64,000 nucleotides of DNA from assembly GCF_014196515.1 (NCBI RefSeq), contig NZ_JACIDV010000003.1, positions 1 through 64,000 on the forward strand, read 5' to 3'. This DNA is from Rhizobium skierniewicense. GTDB taxonomy: Bacteria; Pseudomonadota; Alphaproteobacteria; Rhizobiales; Rhizobiaceae. Of the stretch, positions 41,646 to 50,278 are shown one piece after another (the stretch's first letter is position 1; every line of letters begins with the position of its first letter). The position numbers were made by a program, and so were the translations under genes. The notes under the pieces are model-generated. The model worked only from the letters and a program-made list of their open reading frames with translations, searched no databases and was not told the DNA's origin.

Positions 41646-43193
41646 ATGCCTGAATGCCGGAACCTCATTTTCATCCTCGGTGACCAGCTCTCCACGGCGA
41701 TTTCGTCGTTGAGGGACGCGCAGCCAGAACATGACGTCATCTTGATTTGCGAGGTCGCGGAGGAGACGACCTATGTGCGTCATCACCGCAAAAAGATCAT
41801 CTTCGTTTTGTCCGCCATGCGCCATTTCTGTACGGAGCTTTCTGAGCGAGGTTTTAATGTCCGCTACATCAAGCTGGATGATGCCGATAACACCGGGTCT
41901 TTCACGAAAGAACTGAAAAGGGCAGTGGAGGCGCTGCGCCCGCAAAACATCGTTGTGACGGAGCCCGGTGAGTGGCGCGTGAGGCAAGCGATGGACGGTT
42001 GGGACAGGGAGACAGGTCTCTCGGTGGACATCCGGCCAGACACCCGGTTTCTCTGCTCCCACGAAGACTTCCGCCTTTGGGCCGAGGGGCGCCGTCAATT
42101 GACGATGGAGTTCTTCTATCGCGAGATGCGCCGCAAGACGGGCCTTTTGATGGAGGGTGATGCGCCGACGTCGGGCCGCTGGAATTTCGATAGCGAAAAC
42201 CGCGCGCCCGCAAAACCGGATCTGTTTCGTCCCCGTCATCCCACCTTCTCGCCGGATGAAACCACGCGCGAGGTCATGGGTCTCGTCGATTGCCGGTTTG
42301 CCGATCACATGGGTTCATCGGAGGGTTTCTCGCTGGCCGTGACGCGGTCCGAGGCTGAGAAGACAGCAGATACCTTCATTGCAGATTTCCTGCCGAAATT
42401 CGGAGAAACCCAGGATGCCATGGTGAAAGGCGATCCCTATCTCAATCATTCGCTCCTGTCCTTCTACATCAACATCGGTCTTCTTGATCCCCTTGCCGTG
42501 TGTCAGGCCGCAGAACGCGCCTACCTGCAGGGTCACGCCCCCATCAATGCCGTGGAAGGCTTTATTCGTCAGATCATCGGCTGGCGGGAATATATTCGCG
42601 GCGTCTACTGGATGTTCATGCCGGATTACGCACACCGCAATTTCTTTGGCGCAACGCGTCCGCTGCCGGATTTCTTCTGGACCGGAAAGACGGATATGGC
42701 CTGTCTCTCGACCGTTATCGGCGAAACCATCGACAACGCCTATGCCCATCACATTCAACGCCTCATGATCACCGGCAACTTCGCCATGCTGGCCGGGCTC
42801 GATCCCCATGCTGTGCATGAGTGGTATCTCGAGGTCTACGCGGACGCCTATGAGTGGGTAGAATTGCCCAACGTCATCGGCATGAGCCAGTTTGCCGATG
42901 GCGGGTTGCTGGGCTCCAAGCCTTACGCGGCCAGCGGCGCCTATATTTCCCGAATGTCGGATTATTGCGAAGGCTGTCGCTATGATGTGAACCGCAAGAC
43001 CGGTGAGGGCGCGTGTCCGTTCAACGCACTCTACTGGGATTTTCTGGACAGAAACGCCGAGAAACTGTCATCCAATCGCAGGCTGGCGCAGCCCTATGCA
43101 AATTGGCGCCGGATGAGCGATGAGAAACGCAATGATTACACGCAAAGCGCTCGCGTTTTTTTGAAGAAGCTCGATGACGGTACCTTGGTCTAA
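41646..43193 (+). CDS. phrB: iron-sulfur bacterial cryptochrome / (6-4) photolyase (PhrB family)
   Basis: Light-driven repair of (6-4) pyrimidine photoproducts with FAD. The 515-residue chain follows Agrobacterium PhrB as I recall it nearly end to end: N-terminal LIFILGDQLS antenna domain, EGFIRQIIGWREYIRG, AYAHHIQRLMITGNFAMLAG and WVELPNVIGMSQFADGG for FAD. All four cluster ligands of the FeS-BCP class are present (C353, C441, C444 and C457, in YCEGCRYD and ACPFN). It is divergent from the shikimate transporter operon, apparently by chance. Confidence 0.93.
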   Translation: MPECRNLIFILGDQLSTAISSLRDAQPEHDVILICEVAEETTYVRHHRKKIIFVLSAMRHFCTELSERGFNVRYIKLDDADNTGSFTKELKRAVEALRPQNIVVTEPGEWRVRQAMDGWDRETGLSVDIRPDTRFLCSHEDFRLWAEGRRQLTMEFFYREMRRKTGLLMEGDAPTSGRWNFDSENRAPAKPDLFRPRHPTFSPDETTREVMGLVDCRFADHMGSSEGFSLAVTRSEAEKTADTFIADFLPKFGETQDAMVKGDPYLNHSLLSFYINIGLLDPLAVCQAAERAYLQGHAPINAVEGFIRQIIGWREYIRGVYWMFMPDYAHRNFFGATRPLPDFFWTGKTDMACLSTVIGETIDNAYAHHIQRLMITGNFAMLAGLDPHAVHEWYLEVYADAYEWVELPNVIGMSQFADGGLLGSKPYAASGAYISRMSDYCEGCRYDVNRKTGEGACPFNALYWDFLDRNAEKLSSNRRLAQPYANWRRMSDEKRNDYTQSARVFLKKLDDGTLV

Positions 43194-43291
43194 AGCCAAC
43201 CCGTGCAAATCGGCCACAGCGCCTCGGATAATTTCCTCCTCCTCCGCAACCATAGATCTTTGATCTGGAACTGAGACTGCAAGCTTTATAA

Positions 43292-43312
43292 ACATGACAA
43301 ATTATATCATGT
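43292..43312. promoter_or_regulatory. iron-responsive operator (RirA-type IRO) upstream of the ECF sigma gene
   Basis: TGA (43295-43297), nine bases and TCA (43307-43309) fit the TGA-N9-TCA rhizobial IRO, within a longer inverted repeat ACATGA ... TCATGT. It lies 70-90 bases before the sigma-factor ATG in AT-rich sequence. It is therefore the probable iron-repression site of the signalling pair. Confidence 0.6.
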
Positions 43313-43380
43313 TAAATCGATGTCGCCTCACACGGCCAGGGTGGGGATCGACGAAAAAAGCTGTTGGATGTTGTCGGTCG

Positions 43381-43890
43381 ATGAGTACAGCGTTGTTACA
43401 CCTTTTGAAAACGGACGAGAGCAATCGTCTTATGCGGTTTTTCCGCCACCGCCTTCGGGATCGTGAAGATGCCGCCGATGCCATGCAGGAAACGGCTTTG
43501 CGCGTTTTGCAGGTCTCTCAGACAACATCGATAGAAAATCCGCAGGCCTATCTCTTTCAGATCGCGAAATCGGTTGCGCGACTGACCATCATCAAACAGT
43601 CCCGCGAACGTCCGCTGCTGGTTTCGTTGGAAGACGAGCTCGGTGTGGCCTGCGACAGGCCGGATCAGGAACAGATCGTCAACGGGCGCCAGCATCTGGT
43701 AGCCATGACGCGCGAAATAGAGGCTTTGCCGAAGCGTTGCCAGCAGGTTTTTGTGCTCAGCCGCATTAACGGCCTGCCCAATGGCGAGATCGCGACGCGG
43801 CTCGGAATCTCTCGCAACATGGTTGAGAAGCACATCATAAAAGCCCTGCTCCACTGCCGTCAGGCACGGGCAAAAATAAACAGCCGGTAG
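43381..43890 (+). CDS. ECF sigma factor, FecI-like
   Basis: A 169-residue extracytoplasmic-function sigma factor. Region 2 is LMRFFRHRLRDREDAADAMQ with ENPQAYLFQIAKSVA; region 4 is LPKRCQQVFVLSRINGLPNG followed by the recognition helix IATRLGISRNMVEKHIIKAL. The ATG at 43381 fits FecI length; an earlier in-frame start at 43294 begins inside the iron box. The gene for a FecR-like partner follows after 64 bases, then a receptor with a signalling domain, so it should transcribe the receptor gene. Confidence 0.9.
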   Translation: MSTALLHLLKTDESNRLMRFFRHRLRDREDAADAMQETALRVLQVSQTTSIENPQAYLFQIAKSVARLTIIKQSRERPLLVSLEDELGVACDRPDQEQIVNGRQHLVAMTREIEALPKRCQQVFVLSRINGLPNGEIATRLGISRNMVEKHIIKALLHCRQARAKINSR

Positions 43891-43954
43891 AACGTCAGGC
43901 GCTCGCATGTTTTTCACTCAATATATAAGGATGCTAAACGTAACCTGATTGAGA

Positions 43955-44917
43955 ATGGCGATCTCTATGCATGACCATTACAGCGACCCGAACGATGAGG
44001 GTCTTGCTGAACAGGCAGCACTTTGGGTGGCGCGGATGCAGTCGGCCGATGCATCGCCATCAGATCGCGAGGCGTTCGGGGTGTGGCTGGCGTCAGATCC
44101 ATCCCATAGAGATGCCTATGAGGACATGGCGGCCCTGTGGGGCGATATGCGTGCGGTTACTCTTGCCTCGGCATCAGATCAAAAGGCACGCTCAGCCAAG
44201 AAAGTGCTGACCGCGCTCTGTCTCCTTTGTCTTCTCGGGGCAGCGGTCCTGCTGTCTCGCCAAACCGGGCTTATCGACCGACTTCAGGCCGATCACTATA
44301 CCTCGGTTGGTGAAACCCGCATGATCATGCTGGAGGATGGCACCAGGGTCAGCCTCAACTCCGATACGGCGATCGAAACGCGCTATTCCGACCGCGAACG
44401 GCGCATCGTTCTGTTGCGGGGTGAAGCATTTTTCGACGTGGCCAAAAATCCGCAACGCCCCTTCATTGTCGATAACGATGGTTTGACGGCGCAGGCGGTG
44501 GGAACCCATTATGCGGTGCGCGCGGGAAATGGCTCTTTGCCGCAGGAGGTGCAGGTTGAAGAAGGCGAAGTCGAGGTTGAAACGATTTCCGGCCGTGCAA
44601 GACTGAGGGCCGGGGAGGCGGTAACGCTGGACAGCGATGGCGCCACCGTCCGTTCGCGGCAGGATATCAGCAACAACACGGCCTGGCGTGAGGGCAAACT
44701 TGTTTTTTCCGGCCAGTCGCTGCGACAGGTTCTTCAGGTCTTGGCGCAATATCGCCATGGCCGGATTGTCGTCCTTGACGACACGGCGGCGCGCTTGAGC
44801 GTCTCGGGCATTTTCGATCTTCATGACACCAATCAAGCGCTGCGTATCCTGGAAAGCAGTCTGCCCGTGACGGTGACGAAGCTGTCCGACATGATGGTCC
44901 TTGTCCGCTCCCGATAA
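43955..44917 (+). CDS. FecR-family anti-sigma / transmembrane signal protein
   Basis: About 320 residues: an N-terminal cytoplasmic DUF4880 domain (EQAALWVARMQS, PSHRDAYEDMAALW), one membrane segment (LTALCLLCLLGAAVLLS, about 88-105), a periplasmic FecR domain (TRMIMLEDGTRVSLNSDTAI, then GEAFFDVAKN) and a C-terminal STN-like DUF4974 (ITKLSD region after LRILESSLPVTV). ATGs at 43955 and 43967 are both plausible. It holds the sigma factor and passes on the receptor signal. Confidence 0.9.
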   Translation: MAISMHDHYSDPNDEGLAEQAALWVARMQSADASPSDREAFGVWLASDPSHRDAYEDMAALWGDMRAVTLASASDQKARSAKKVLTALCLLCLLGAAVLLSRQTGLIDRLQADHYTSVGETRMIMLEDGTRVSLNSDTAIETRYSDRERRIVLLRGEAFFDVAKNPQRPFIVDNDGLTAQAVGTHYAVRAGNGSLPQEVQVEEGEVEVETISGRARLRAGEAVTLDSDGATVRSRQDISNNTAWREGKLVFSGQSLRQVLQVLAQYRHGRIVVLDDTAARLSVSGIFDLHDTNQALRILESSLPVTVTKLSDMMVLVRSR

Positions 44918-45026
44918 TTTTCTCTTGGAGCACGTCAGGAGGTCGGTGTCCTTTTCACTCTAGGTCAACAGAATGCATTGCGTGCTTGCGCAGTGCGTTG
45001 CTGTTCAGGCGTAAAGGGGCACTAGG

Positions 45027-47414
45027 ATGATTTTAGCGAAGCGGGTACATACAAAACTGTGGCTGGCGACAACGGCGATGATGGGGCTATCGCTGGTAAC
45101 CGTTGTGGGGGCCGCGCGTGCGCAGGCGCAGACCACCGCTGCCACGCCTGCTTCCGCCACGTTGTCGGTGCCTGCGGGTCCCCTGGAAAGCGCTATCCTC
45201 ACGCTGGGTCGTCAAGCCAATTTGCGCATGCTCTACCCGTCGGCGATCACAAGAGGAAAAACCACGGCTGGTGTTCGTGGACCTCTGAGTGTCTCGGCGG
45301 CAGTCACACAGCTTCTGGCAGGCTCAGGCCTCAATTTCACCATTACAGGCTCCAACACGGTTCGAATTTTCGATCCTTCGACGGCAACGCCACAGGCGGC
45401 CGTCAGCAATGATGGCTCGACGGTTCTAGAAACAATCGTCGTTGAAGGCTCTGGCACGGGAGGCGTGGCCGGCATCATCGAAACGAATGGCTATCTCGCA
45501 AAATCCGGCCGCTCGGCAACGAAAACAGACACTCCGGTGGCGGAGACCGCACAGTCGGTATCGGTGGTGAGCCGGAAACAACTGGATGACCGGCAGCCGC
45601 AGAATCTGAAAGAAGCGATCGATTACACCCCGGGCGCCAGAAGCGGTGCCTATGGCACGGAGCCACGCTTCGACACGTTCAAGCTTCGCGGGATAGACCT
45701 GACATATTCCGGTGTCTTCCGCGATGGTCTGCGCCAGATCAGCAGTCCAAATGGGCTTTTCCGGTTGGAGCCTTACGGCTTGGAAGCGCTGACCATTCTA
45801 CGTGGGCCGGCGGCCTCTGTCTACGGTGCCAGCAGTTCCGGCGGCATTGTCGACATGATTTCAAAGCGCCCGACGGAAGAACAGATCCGAGAAGTAGAGC
45901 TTCAATATGGCTCCTATGGGCGCGTTCAAGGCGCCTTCGATCTGTCCGGCCCCGTTACGGATGACGGCTCGGTCCTGTATCGTTTGACAGGTGTTGCGCG
46001 TGATGGTCGCAACGAGATCAAAGCGATCAAGGATGACCGCGTGATGATCGCTCCGGCGGTAACTTGGAAGCCGGACGAAGGCACCAAGTTCACGATCCTC
46101 GGTGAATATATGGATTCGACCACGGGCGGAACCTGGGGCTACGTCAACACCTTCGACAGCAATAATGTGTCCACGGGTGCGCAGCCCATCTACAGTGGCG
46201 ACAGCCGTTTCAACGACTTTGAGCAAAAGCAGTGGCGGATCGGCTATGAGCTTGAACATGAGATCAACGATACTCTGACGCTGCATCACAAGCTGCGCTA
46301 CTCCGATCTCTCGACCCGTCAGGAATACGTCGACAGCAACTTTCCAGGCATTGTCTATGAAGACAACAGAGGGTTGGCGACCGACACATATCTTGAGGCG
46401 GATTTCCAGACAGGAGCTGCCCAGCATAAACTGATCGGCGGCATTGATTACAGCTTCATGGAATATGAATCGCGGCAAGGCTCCGGGCCAAACCTGTTCA
46501 CCCCAACCTTCACCTACATCCCTGCCGTCAACTACGTGGAGACGCAGAAGCAGAACTCGATTGGTCTTTACGTTCAGGATCAAATCGAACTTGATGCCTG
46601 GCGTATCGGACTTGGTCTGAGGCATGACTGGCACGATAGCGACTACACGAGTGCCGGCGCAGGGGGATCGCGAAAGGACAGCGTGACCACAGGACGGGCG
46701 TCGATCGGTTATGTGACGTCATGGAACGTCATGCCCTATATCAGTTATGGCACCTCATACCTCGCCAACACAGGCGTGGTCTTGACCGGTGCGACTAACC
46801 AGGCCAATCCGACCCGCGGCAAGCAGTACGAGATTGGCGTCAAATATGAGATACCGGACCAGAATATTCTTCTCTCTGCGGCCTATTTTGACATCAGGCA
46901 AAAGGATTCCTCTCTTTTTGATACCAACACGATGTCCCTGAGGCAACTTGACCTTCGTTCACGTGGCGTTGAGCTCGAAGTGACAGCATCCCTCGACAAC
47001 GGTTTGAGCTTTACCGGTGGCTATTCCTACAACGACGCCGAAATCACTAGGCAGAGCCCTGCAACGGTTGGCAATCAGCTCAATTCCTCACCCTATCACA
47101 TGTTTTCGCTCTGGGCAGATTACGAAGTCCAGAGTGGAGCACTCGAAGGTCTTGGCCTGGGCGCTGGCGTGCGATATGTCGGCTCGAGTTTCGGGGATGA
47201 TGCCCATACAAAAGTCATAACCAATGAGGCCCGGACATTCGTTGACGCGGCGTTGCGTTATGATCTCGGCAAGCTCAATGACGCGATGGAAGGCGTGAAG
47301 CTGCAAGTTAATGCCAGCAACCTTCTCGATGAGGTCAAACAGGTTTGCACGACCGGTTACTGCCTCTACGATGAGGGCAGAAAATTTGTTGCCAGCGTCA
47401 AGTACAGCTTCTGA
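45027..47414 (+). CDS. TonB-dependent siderophore receptor with N-terminal signalling domain
   Basis: A 795-residue outer-membrane receptor. Signal peptide about 1-35 (ends ARAQA), then STN signalling domain (LSVPAGPLESAILTLGRQAN, then LRMLYPSAI, about 45-110), plug with VVSRKQLDDRQPQNLKEAID and TILRGPAASVYGASSSGG, and a 22-strand barrel ending in the export-signal phenylalanine (VKYSF). FhuE/FoxA-type length and motifs fit a hydroxamate ligand. The STN domain matches the FecI/FecR pair upstream. Its stop overlaps the MFS start (TGATG). Confidence 0.93.
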   Translation: MILAKRVHTKLWLATTAMMGLSLVTVVGAARAQAQTTAATPASATLSVPAGPLESAILTLGRQANLRMLYPSAITRGKTTAGVRGPLSVSAAVTQLLAGSGLNFTITGSNTVRIFDPSTATPQAAVSNDGSTVLETIVVEGSGTGGVAGIIETNGYLAKSGRSATKTDTPVAETAQSVSVVSRKQLDDRQPQNLKEAIDYTPGARSGAYGTEPRFDTFKLRGIDLTYSGVFRDGLRQISSPNGLFRLEPYGLEALTILRGPAASVYGASSSGGIVDMISKRPTEEQIREVELQYGSYGRVQGAFDLSGPVTDDGSVLYRLTGVARDGRNEIKAIKDDRVMIAPAVTWKPDEGTKFTILGEYMDSTTGGTWGYVNTFDSNNVSTGAQPIYSGDSRFNDFEQKQWRIGYELEHEINDTLTLHHKLRYSDLSTRQEYVDSNFPGIVYEDNRGLATDTYLEADFQTGAAQHKLIGGIDYSFMEYESRQGSGPNLFTPTFTYIPAVNYVETQKQNSIGLYVQDQIELDAWRIGLGLRHDWHDSDYTSAGAGGSRKDSVTTGRASIGYVTSWNVMPYISYGTSYLANTGVVLTGATNQANPTRGKQYEIGVKYEIPDQNILLSAAYFDIRQKDSSLFDTNTMSLRQLDLRSRGVELEVTASLDNGLSFTGGYSYNDAEITRQSPATVGNQLNSSPYHMFSLWADYEVQSGALEGLGLGAGVRYVGSSFGDDAHTKVITNEARTFVDAALRYDLGKLNDAMEGVKLQVNASNLLDEVKQVCTTGYCLYDEGRKFVASVKYSF

Positions 47415-48652
47415 TGATACGTCGCACGCCCATTGATACAAGGCCGTCCCCTTTTGCCGTCTTCGCGGCGGTCAGCGGTCTTTATGTCGGACAAAGCGTC
47501 ATCGGCGGGCTGACATTTCTCGGTCTTCCGGCGGTTTTGAGAACCGCCGGGCTTCCGCTGGATCAGATCGGTCTTCTGTATCTGATCGTTTTGCCGTGGG
47601 CATTGAAGTTTCTCTGGGCACCCCTCATCGAGCGCTACCGGCTGCCGCGTGTGGGGAAAAACAGATCACGGCTCATCGTCGGCGCGGGGGTGGCGATCTG
47701 CGCATGCGGTCTGGTCGTCCTGGCATTTACCGGGCCATCCCCTGTCAGCACGGCCATCGCCATTCTGTTCGTTATTGCGGTGGTGACTGCGACCGTCGAT
47801 ATCGCCTGCGATGGATACGCTGTCGAAACACTGGCGGTCAAGCACCACGGATGGGCAAATGCCGCACAGGTCGGTGGCGCCTATCTTGGCTCTGCCATAG
47901 GAGCAGGCCTGTTCCTTGTTCTTGTCGATTGGTACGGATGGAAAAGCGCGACACTGGTCATGGCAGGCCTCGTGCTTGTGCTTGCCGTGCCGTTTGTCTT
48001 CGGACCCGCCGCGAAAGCCAAGGTCGAGACCCGCGACCAGAGACCATCCATCCTGCGCGCGCTGAAGCGTCCCCACATACAAATCGGTCTCATCATCGCC
48101 GCGATCTATGTTGCGGCTCAAAAATGGGGGCTGGCGATGCTGGGGCCCTTCCTGATCGATTACGGGTTCGATCTGGCAACATTGGGACTTTTCAACGGCG
48201 TCGGAAGCATGGTCGTCGGCTTCGGCGGCGCGCTTTTGGGCGGGTTTTTGGTGCGTCTTTATGGTTCGTCGCGGGTCCTTGTCTTATCGATCGTGGTCCA
48301 GGCGATTTTGCTCTGCGCCTTCGCTGCCTTCAGCCTTCACCGCGACATTGCCGACTGGGTCGTCATGACGATTGCGATCACCAGTTCATCCGGTGTCATG
48401 TCGATTGGGTTTGTCGCCCTTTATGCAAGTTTCATGGGCTGGTGCGATCCAAAACAGGCGGGTGTGGATTTCACCCTATTCCAATGTATGGATGGCATTG
48501 TCAGCATGGCCGGAGGCGTCGGTGCAGGCGCAATTGCTGAGCGTTTCGGCTACCACACATCTTTCCTGGTTGCTGCCGGCATATCTGCACTCGCTGCTCC
48601 CGCCATCCTGCTGCTTTCAAGGCGGAGTGCGGCTCTGGCAGCTGCATCCTGA
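47414..48652 (+). CDS. MFS siderophore permease, RhtX/FptX family
   Basis: A 412-residue inner-membrane transporter with about 12 segments. It has LLYLIVLPWALKFLWAPLIE near the start and VDFTLFQCMDGIVSMAGGVG near the end, the hallmark of the RhtX/FptX (AmpG-like) group that imports whole ferri-siderophores without an ABC system. Overlap with the receptor stop indicates coupled expression. No siderophore ABC importer lies nearby, so this is presumably the only local route into the cytoplasm. Confidence 0.88.
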   Translation: MIRRTPIDTRPSPFAVFAAVSGLYVGQSVIGGLTFLGLPAVLRTAGLPLDQIGLLYLIVLPWALKFLWAPLIERYRLPRVGKNRSRLIVGAGVAICACGLVVLAFTGPSPVSTAIAILFVIAVVTATVDIACDGYAVETLAVKHHGWANAAQVGGAYLGSAIGAGLFLVLVDWYGWKSATLVMAGLVLVLAVPFVFGPAAKAKVETRDQRPSILRALKRPHIQIGLIIAAIYVAAQKWGLAMLGPFLIDYGFDLATLGLFNGVGSMVVGFGGALLGGFLVRLYGSSRVLVLSIVVQAILLCAFAAFSLHRDIADWVVMTIAITSSSGVMSIGFVALYASFMGWCDPKQAGVDFTLFQCMDGIVSMAGGVGAGAIAERFGYHTSFLVAAGISALAAPAILLLSRRSAALAAAS

Positions 48653-48802
48653 TTAACTTATAAATTGTATTTTTCGATATCTGTCGACCACTTAGAAATG
48701 GTGGCGATAAAATCAAATAGCTAGAGACGGCCATTGTCACCATCATCGCGGAACACGACCGCGGATGGGCGAGTTAATCTGCTCAAGATCACTGATATAA
48801 CA

Positions 48803-48821
48803 GAATTTTTGGTAAAAATTC
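48803..48821. repeat. perfect AT-rich hairpin/inverted repeat
   Basis: GAATTTTT (48803-48810), GGT, AAAAATTC (48814-48821). It is 150 bases past the permease stop. It could end that transcript or be a protein-binding site; there is no evidence to choose. Confidence 0.4.
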
Positions 48822-48905
48822 GGGGCCAAATTATGCCCTTACCATCCTATTTTTCATTCCGTACCTATCTATTTTTTACCCCCAAAAAATTAGCAAAATA
48901 ATACT

Positions 48906-48920
48906 TGATTTATTTTGTCA
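48906..48920. promoter_or_regulatory. iron-responsive operator (RirA-type IRO) of the siderophore operon
   Basis: TGA, nine bases (TTTATTTTG) and TCA fit TGA-N9-TCA exactly. It is followed by TATTTATAAA, a likely -10 region, 36 bases before the hydroxylase ATG. A repressor bound under iron-replete conditions would cover the promoter. Confidence 0.55.
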
Positions 48921-48955
48921 TATTTATAAAAACGAGCGCAACGTCGGAGGCGCCA

Positions 48956-50278
48956 ATGGAAAATACAATTTATGATTTCACCGGTGTCGGGCTTGGCCCG
49001 TTCAATCTCGGTCTGGCTTGCCTTGCCAGCCCGGTCCCTGAATTACGGTCTGTCTTCCTCGACCGGAACCATGGATTCAACTGGCATCCGGGAATGCTCC
49101 TGGAGAATGCGACCTTGCAGACCCCGTTCATGGGCGATCTCGTCACCCTGGCGGATCCGACCAGCCCCTTCACTTTCCTTAATTATGCGAAGGAGCAAGG
49201 CAAGATTTACGCGTTCTACACGCGAGAAGACTTCTTCCTTCTGCGCAGCGAGTACAATCTTTACTGCCAGTGGGCGGCTGCCAAACTGGACAATCTGAAA
49301 TTCGGTCACACGGTGAAGGATGTCAGATACGACAGGGGAGCCAGCCTCTACAAGCTGACAGTCGCGGATCGTCTCGGCGGGATCAAAAAGATAGAAACCC
49401 GTCGATTGGTCGTGGGAACGGGAACATCGCCATCGGTACCCGCCTGCTGCAAAAAGCTGGCGCAGCATATGACCCATTCGTCACAATATCTGGCGAACAA
49501 GAAGCAGCTTCAAGCCCGCAAATCGATTGTGATCGTCGGCAGTGGGCAGAGTGCAGCCGAAATTTATCACGACCTCTTATCTGATATCGATAACCACGAT
49601 TACAGCATCGACTGGGTCACGCGGTCGCAACGGTTCTTTCCTCTGGACTTGACGAAGCTCAATCTGGAAATGACATCGCCTGATTACGCCCATTATTTCC
49701 ATAATCTGCCGGACGACACCCGGGACCGGGTTCTGCAGGAGCAGTCAGCCCTTTTCAAGGGCATCAATGCCAGTCTGCTGAAGGACATTTACGACCTTCT
49801 CTATCGCAAAAGCCTGAAGGGACCTGTCGCGACCCATCTCATTCCCAACAGTGAGCTTGTGGATGTGCGCCACTCGCCCGGACGGCAGGAATTTTCGCTG
49901 GAGTTTCGGCAGCGGGAACAGGACATCACATTCACGCGACAGGCAGATGCCGTCATTCTGGCCACTGGCTACGACTACAAGGAGCCGGAGTTCCTGAGCG
50001 GTATCGCCGAGCGCTTGAAGCGTGACGGCAAAGGCAGGCTTGATGTTGGCGCCAATTATGCGGTGGACCATGCGGGAGGTGAAGTCTTCGTTCAAAACCT
50101 CGATATCCACACGCACGGATTTGTCGCACCCGACCTTGGCATGGCATGCTTGCGAAACGCCACGATTTTGCGTGAAATTGCAGGATACGAGGTCTACGCA
50201 ATCGAACAGGAAACCGCGTTCCAGACCTTCGATGTCCGCGGTCTGAGCGAAGTCACGTCAGCCCGCGTGGTGGCATGA
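48956..50278 (+). CDS. siderophore amine N-hydroxylase (IucD/AlcA/RhbE family)
   Basis: Flavin monooxygenase of 440 residues that hydroxylates the terminal amine of lysine, ornithine or a diamine. FAD motif GVGLGPFNLGLA at the N-terminus, NADPH motif IVGSGQSAAEIYHDL in the middle and the family ATGYDY (VILATGYDYKEP) near the end. The 18-residue longer reading from 48905 begins in the promoter. As the synthetase is AlcC/DesD-like, the substrate is more likely a free diamine (putrescine, cadaverine) than lysine; sequence alone does not decide. Confidence 0.88.
   Translation: MENTIYDFTGVGLGPFNLGLACLASPVPELRSVFLDRNHGFNWHPGMLLENATLQTPFMGDLVTLADPTSPFTFLNYAKEQGKIYAFYTREDFFLLRSEYNLYCQWAAAKLDNLKFGHTVKDVRYDRGASLYKLTVADRLGGIKKIETRRLVVGTGTSPSVPACCKKLAQHMTHSSQYLANKKQLQARKSIVIVGSGQSAAEIYHDLLSDIDNHDYSIDWVTRSQRFFPLDLTKLNLEMTSPDYAHYFHNLPDDTRDRVLQEQSALFKGINASLLKDIYDLLYRKSLKGPVATHLIPNSELVDVRHSPGRQEFSLEFRQREQDITFTRQADAVILATGYDYKEPEFLSGIAERLKRDGKGRLDVGANYAVDHAGGEVFVQNLDIHTHGFVAPDLGMACLRNATILREIAGYEVYAIEQETAFQTFDVRGLSEVTSARVVA

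Larger units (their letters stand above)
48653..48955. other. AT-rich promoter region of the siderophore biosynthesis operon
   Basis: About 303 bases, markedly richer in AT than the surroundings from 48780 on. It holds a perfect 8-bp hairpin (48803-48821) and an iron-box (48906-48920). No coding frame looks real. The first gene has a GTCGGAGG site before its ATG. Confidence 0.6.

Noticed and set aside
48803-48821. Rho-independent terminator for the RhtX-like gene
   Set aside because: The stem is AT-only with no GC clamp and no T-tract after the second arm, and lies 150 bases from the stop; I list it only as an inverted repeat.
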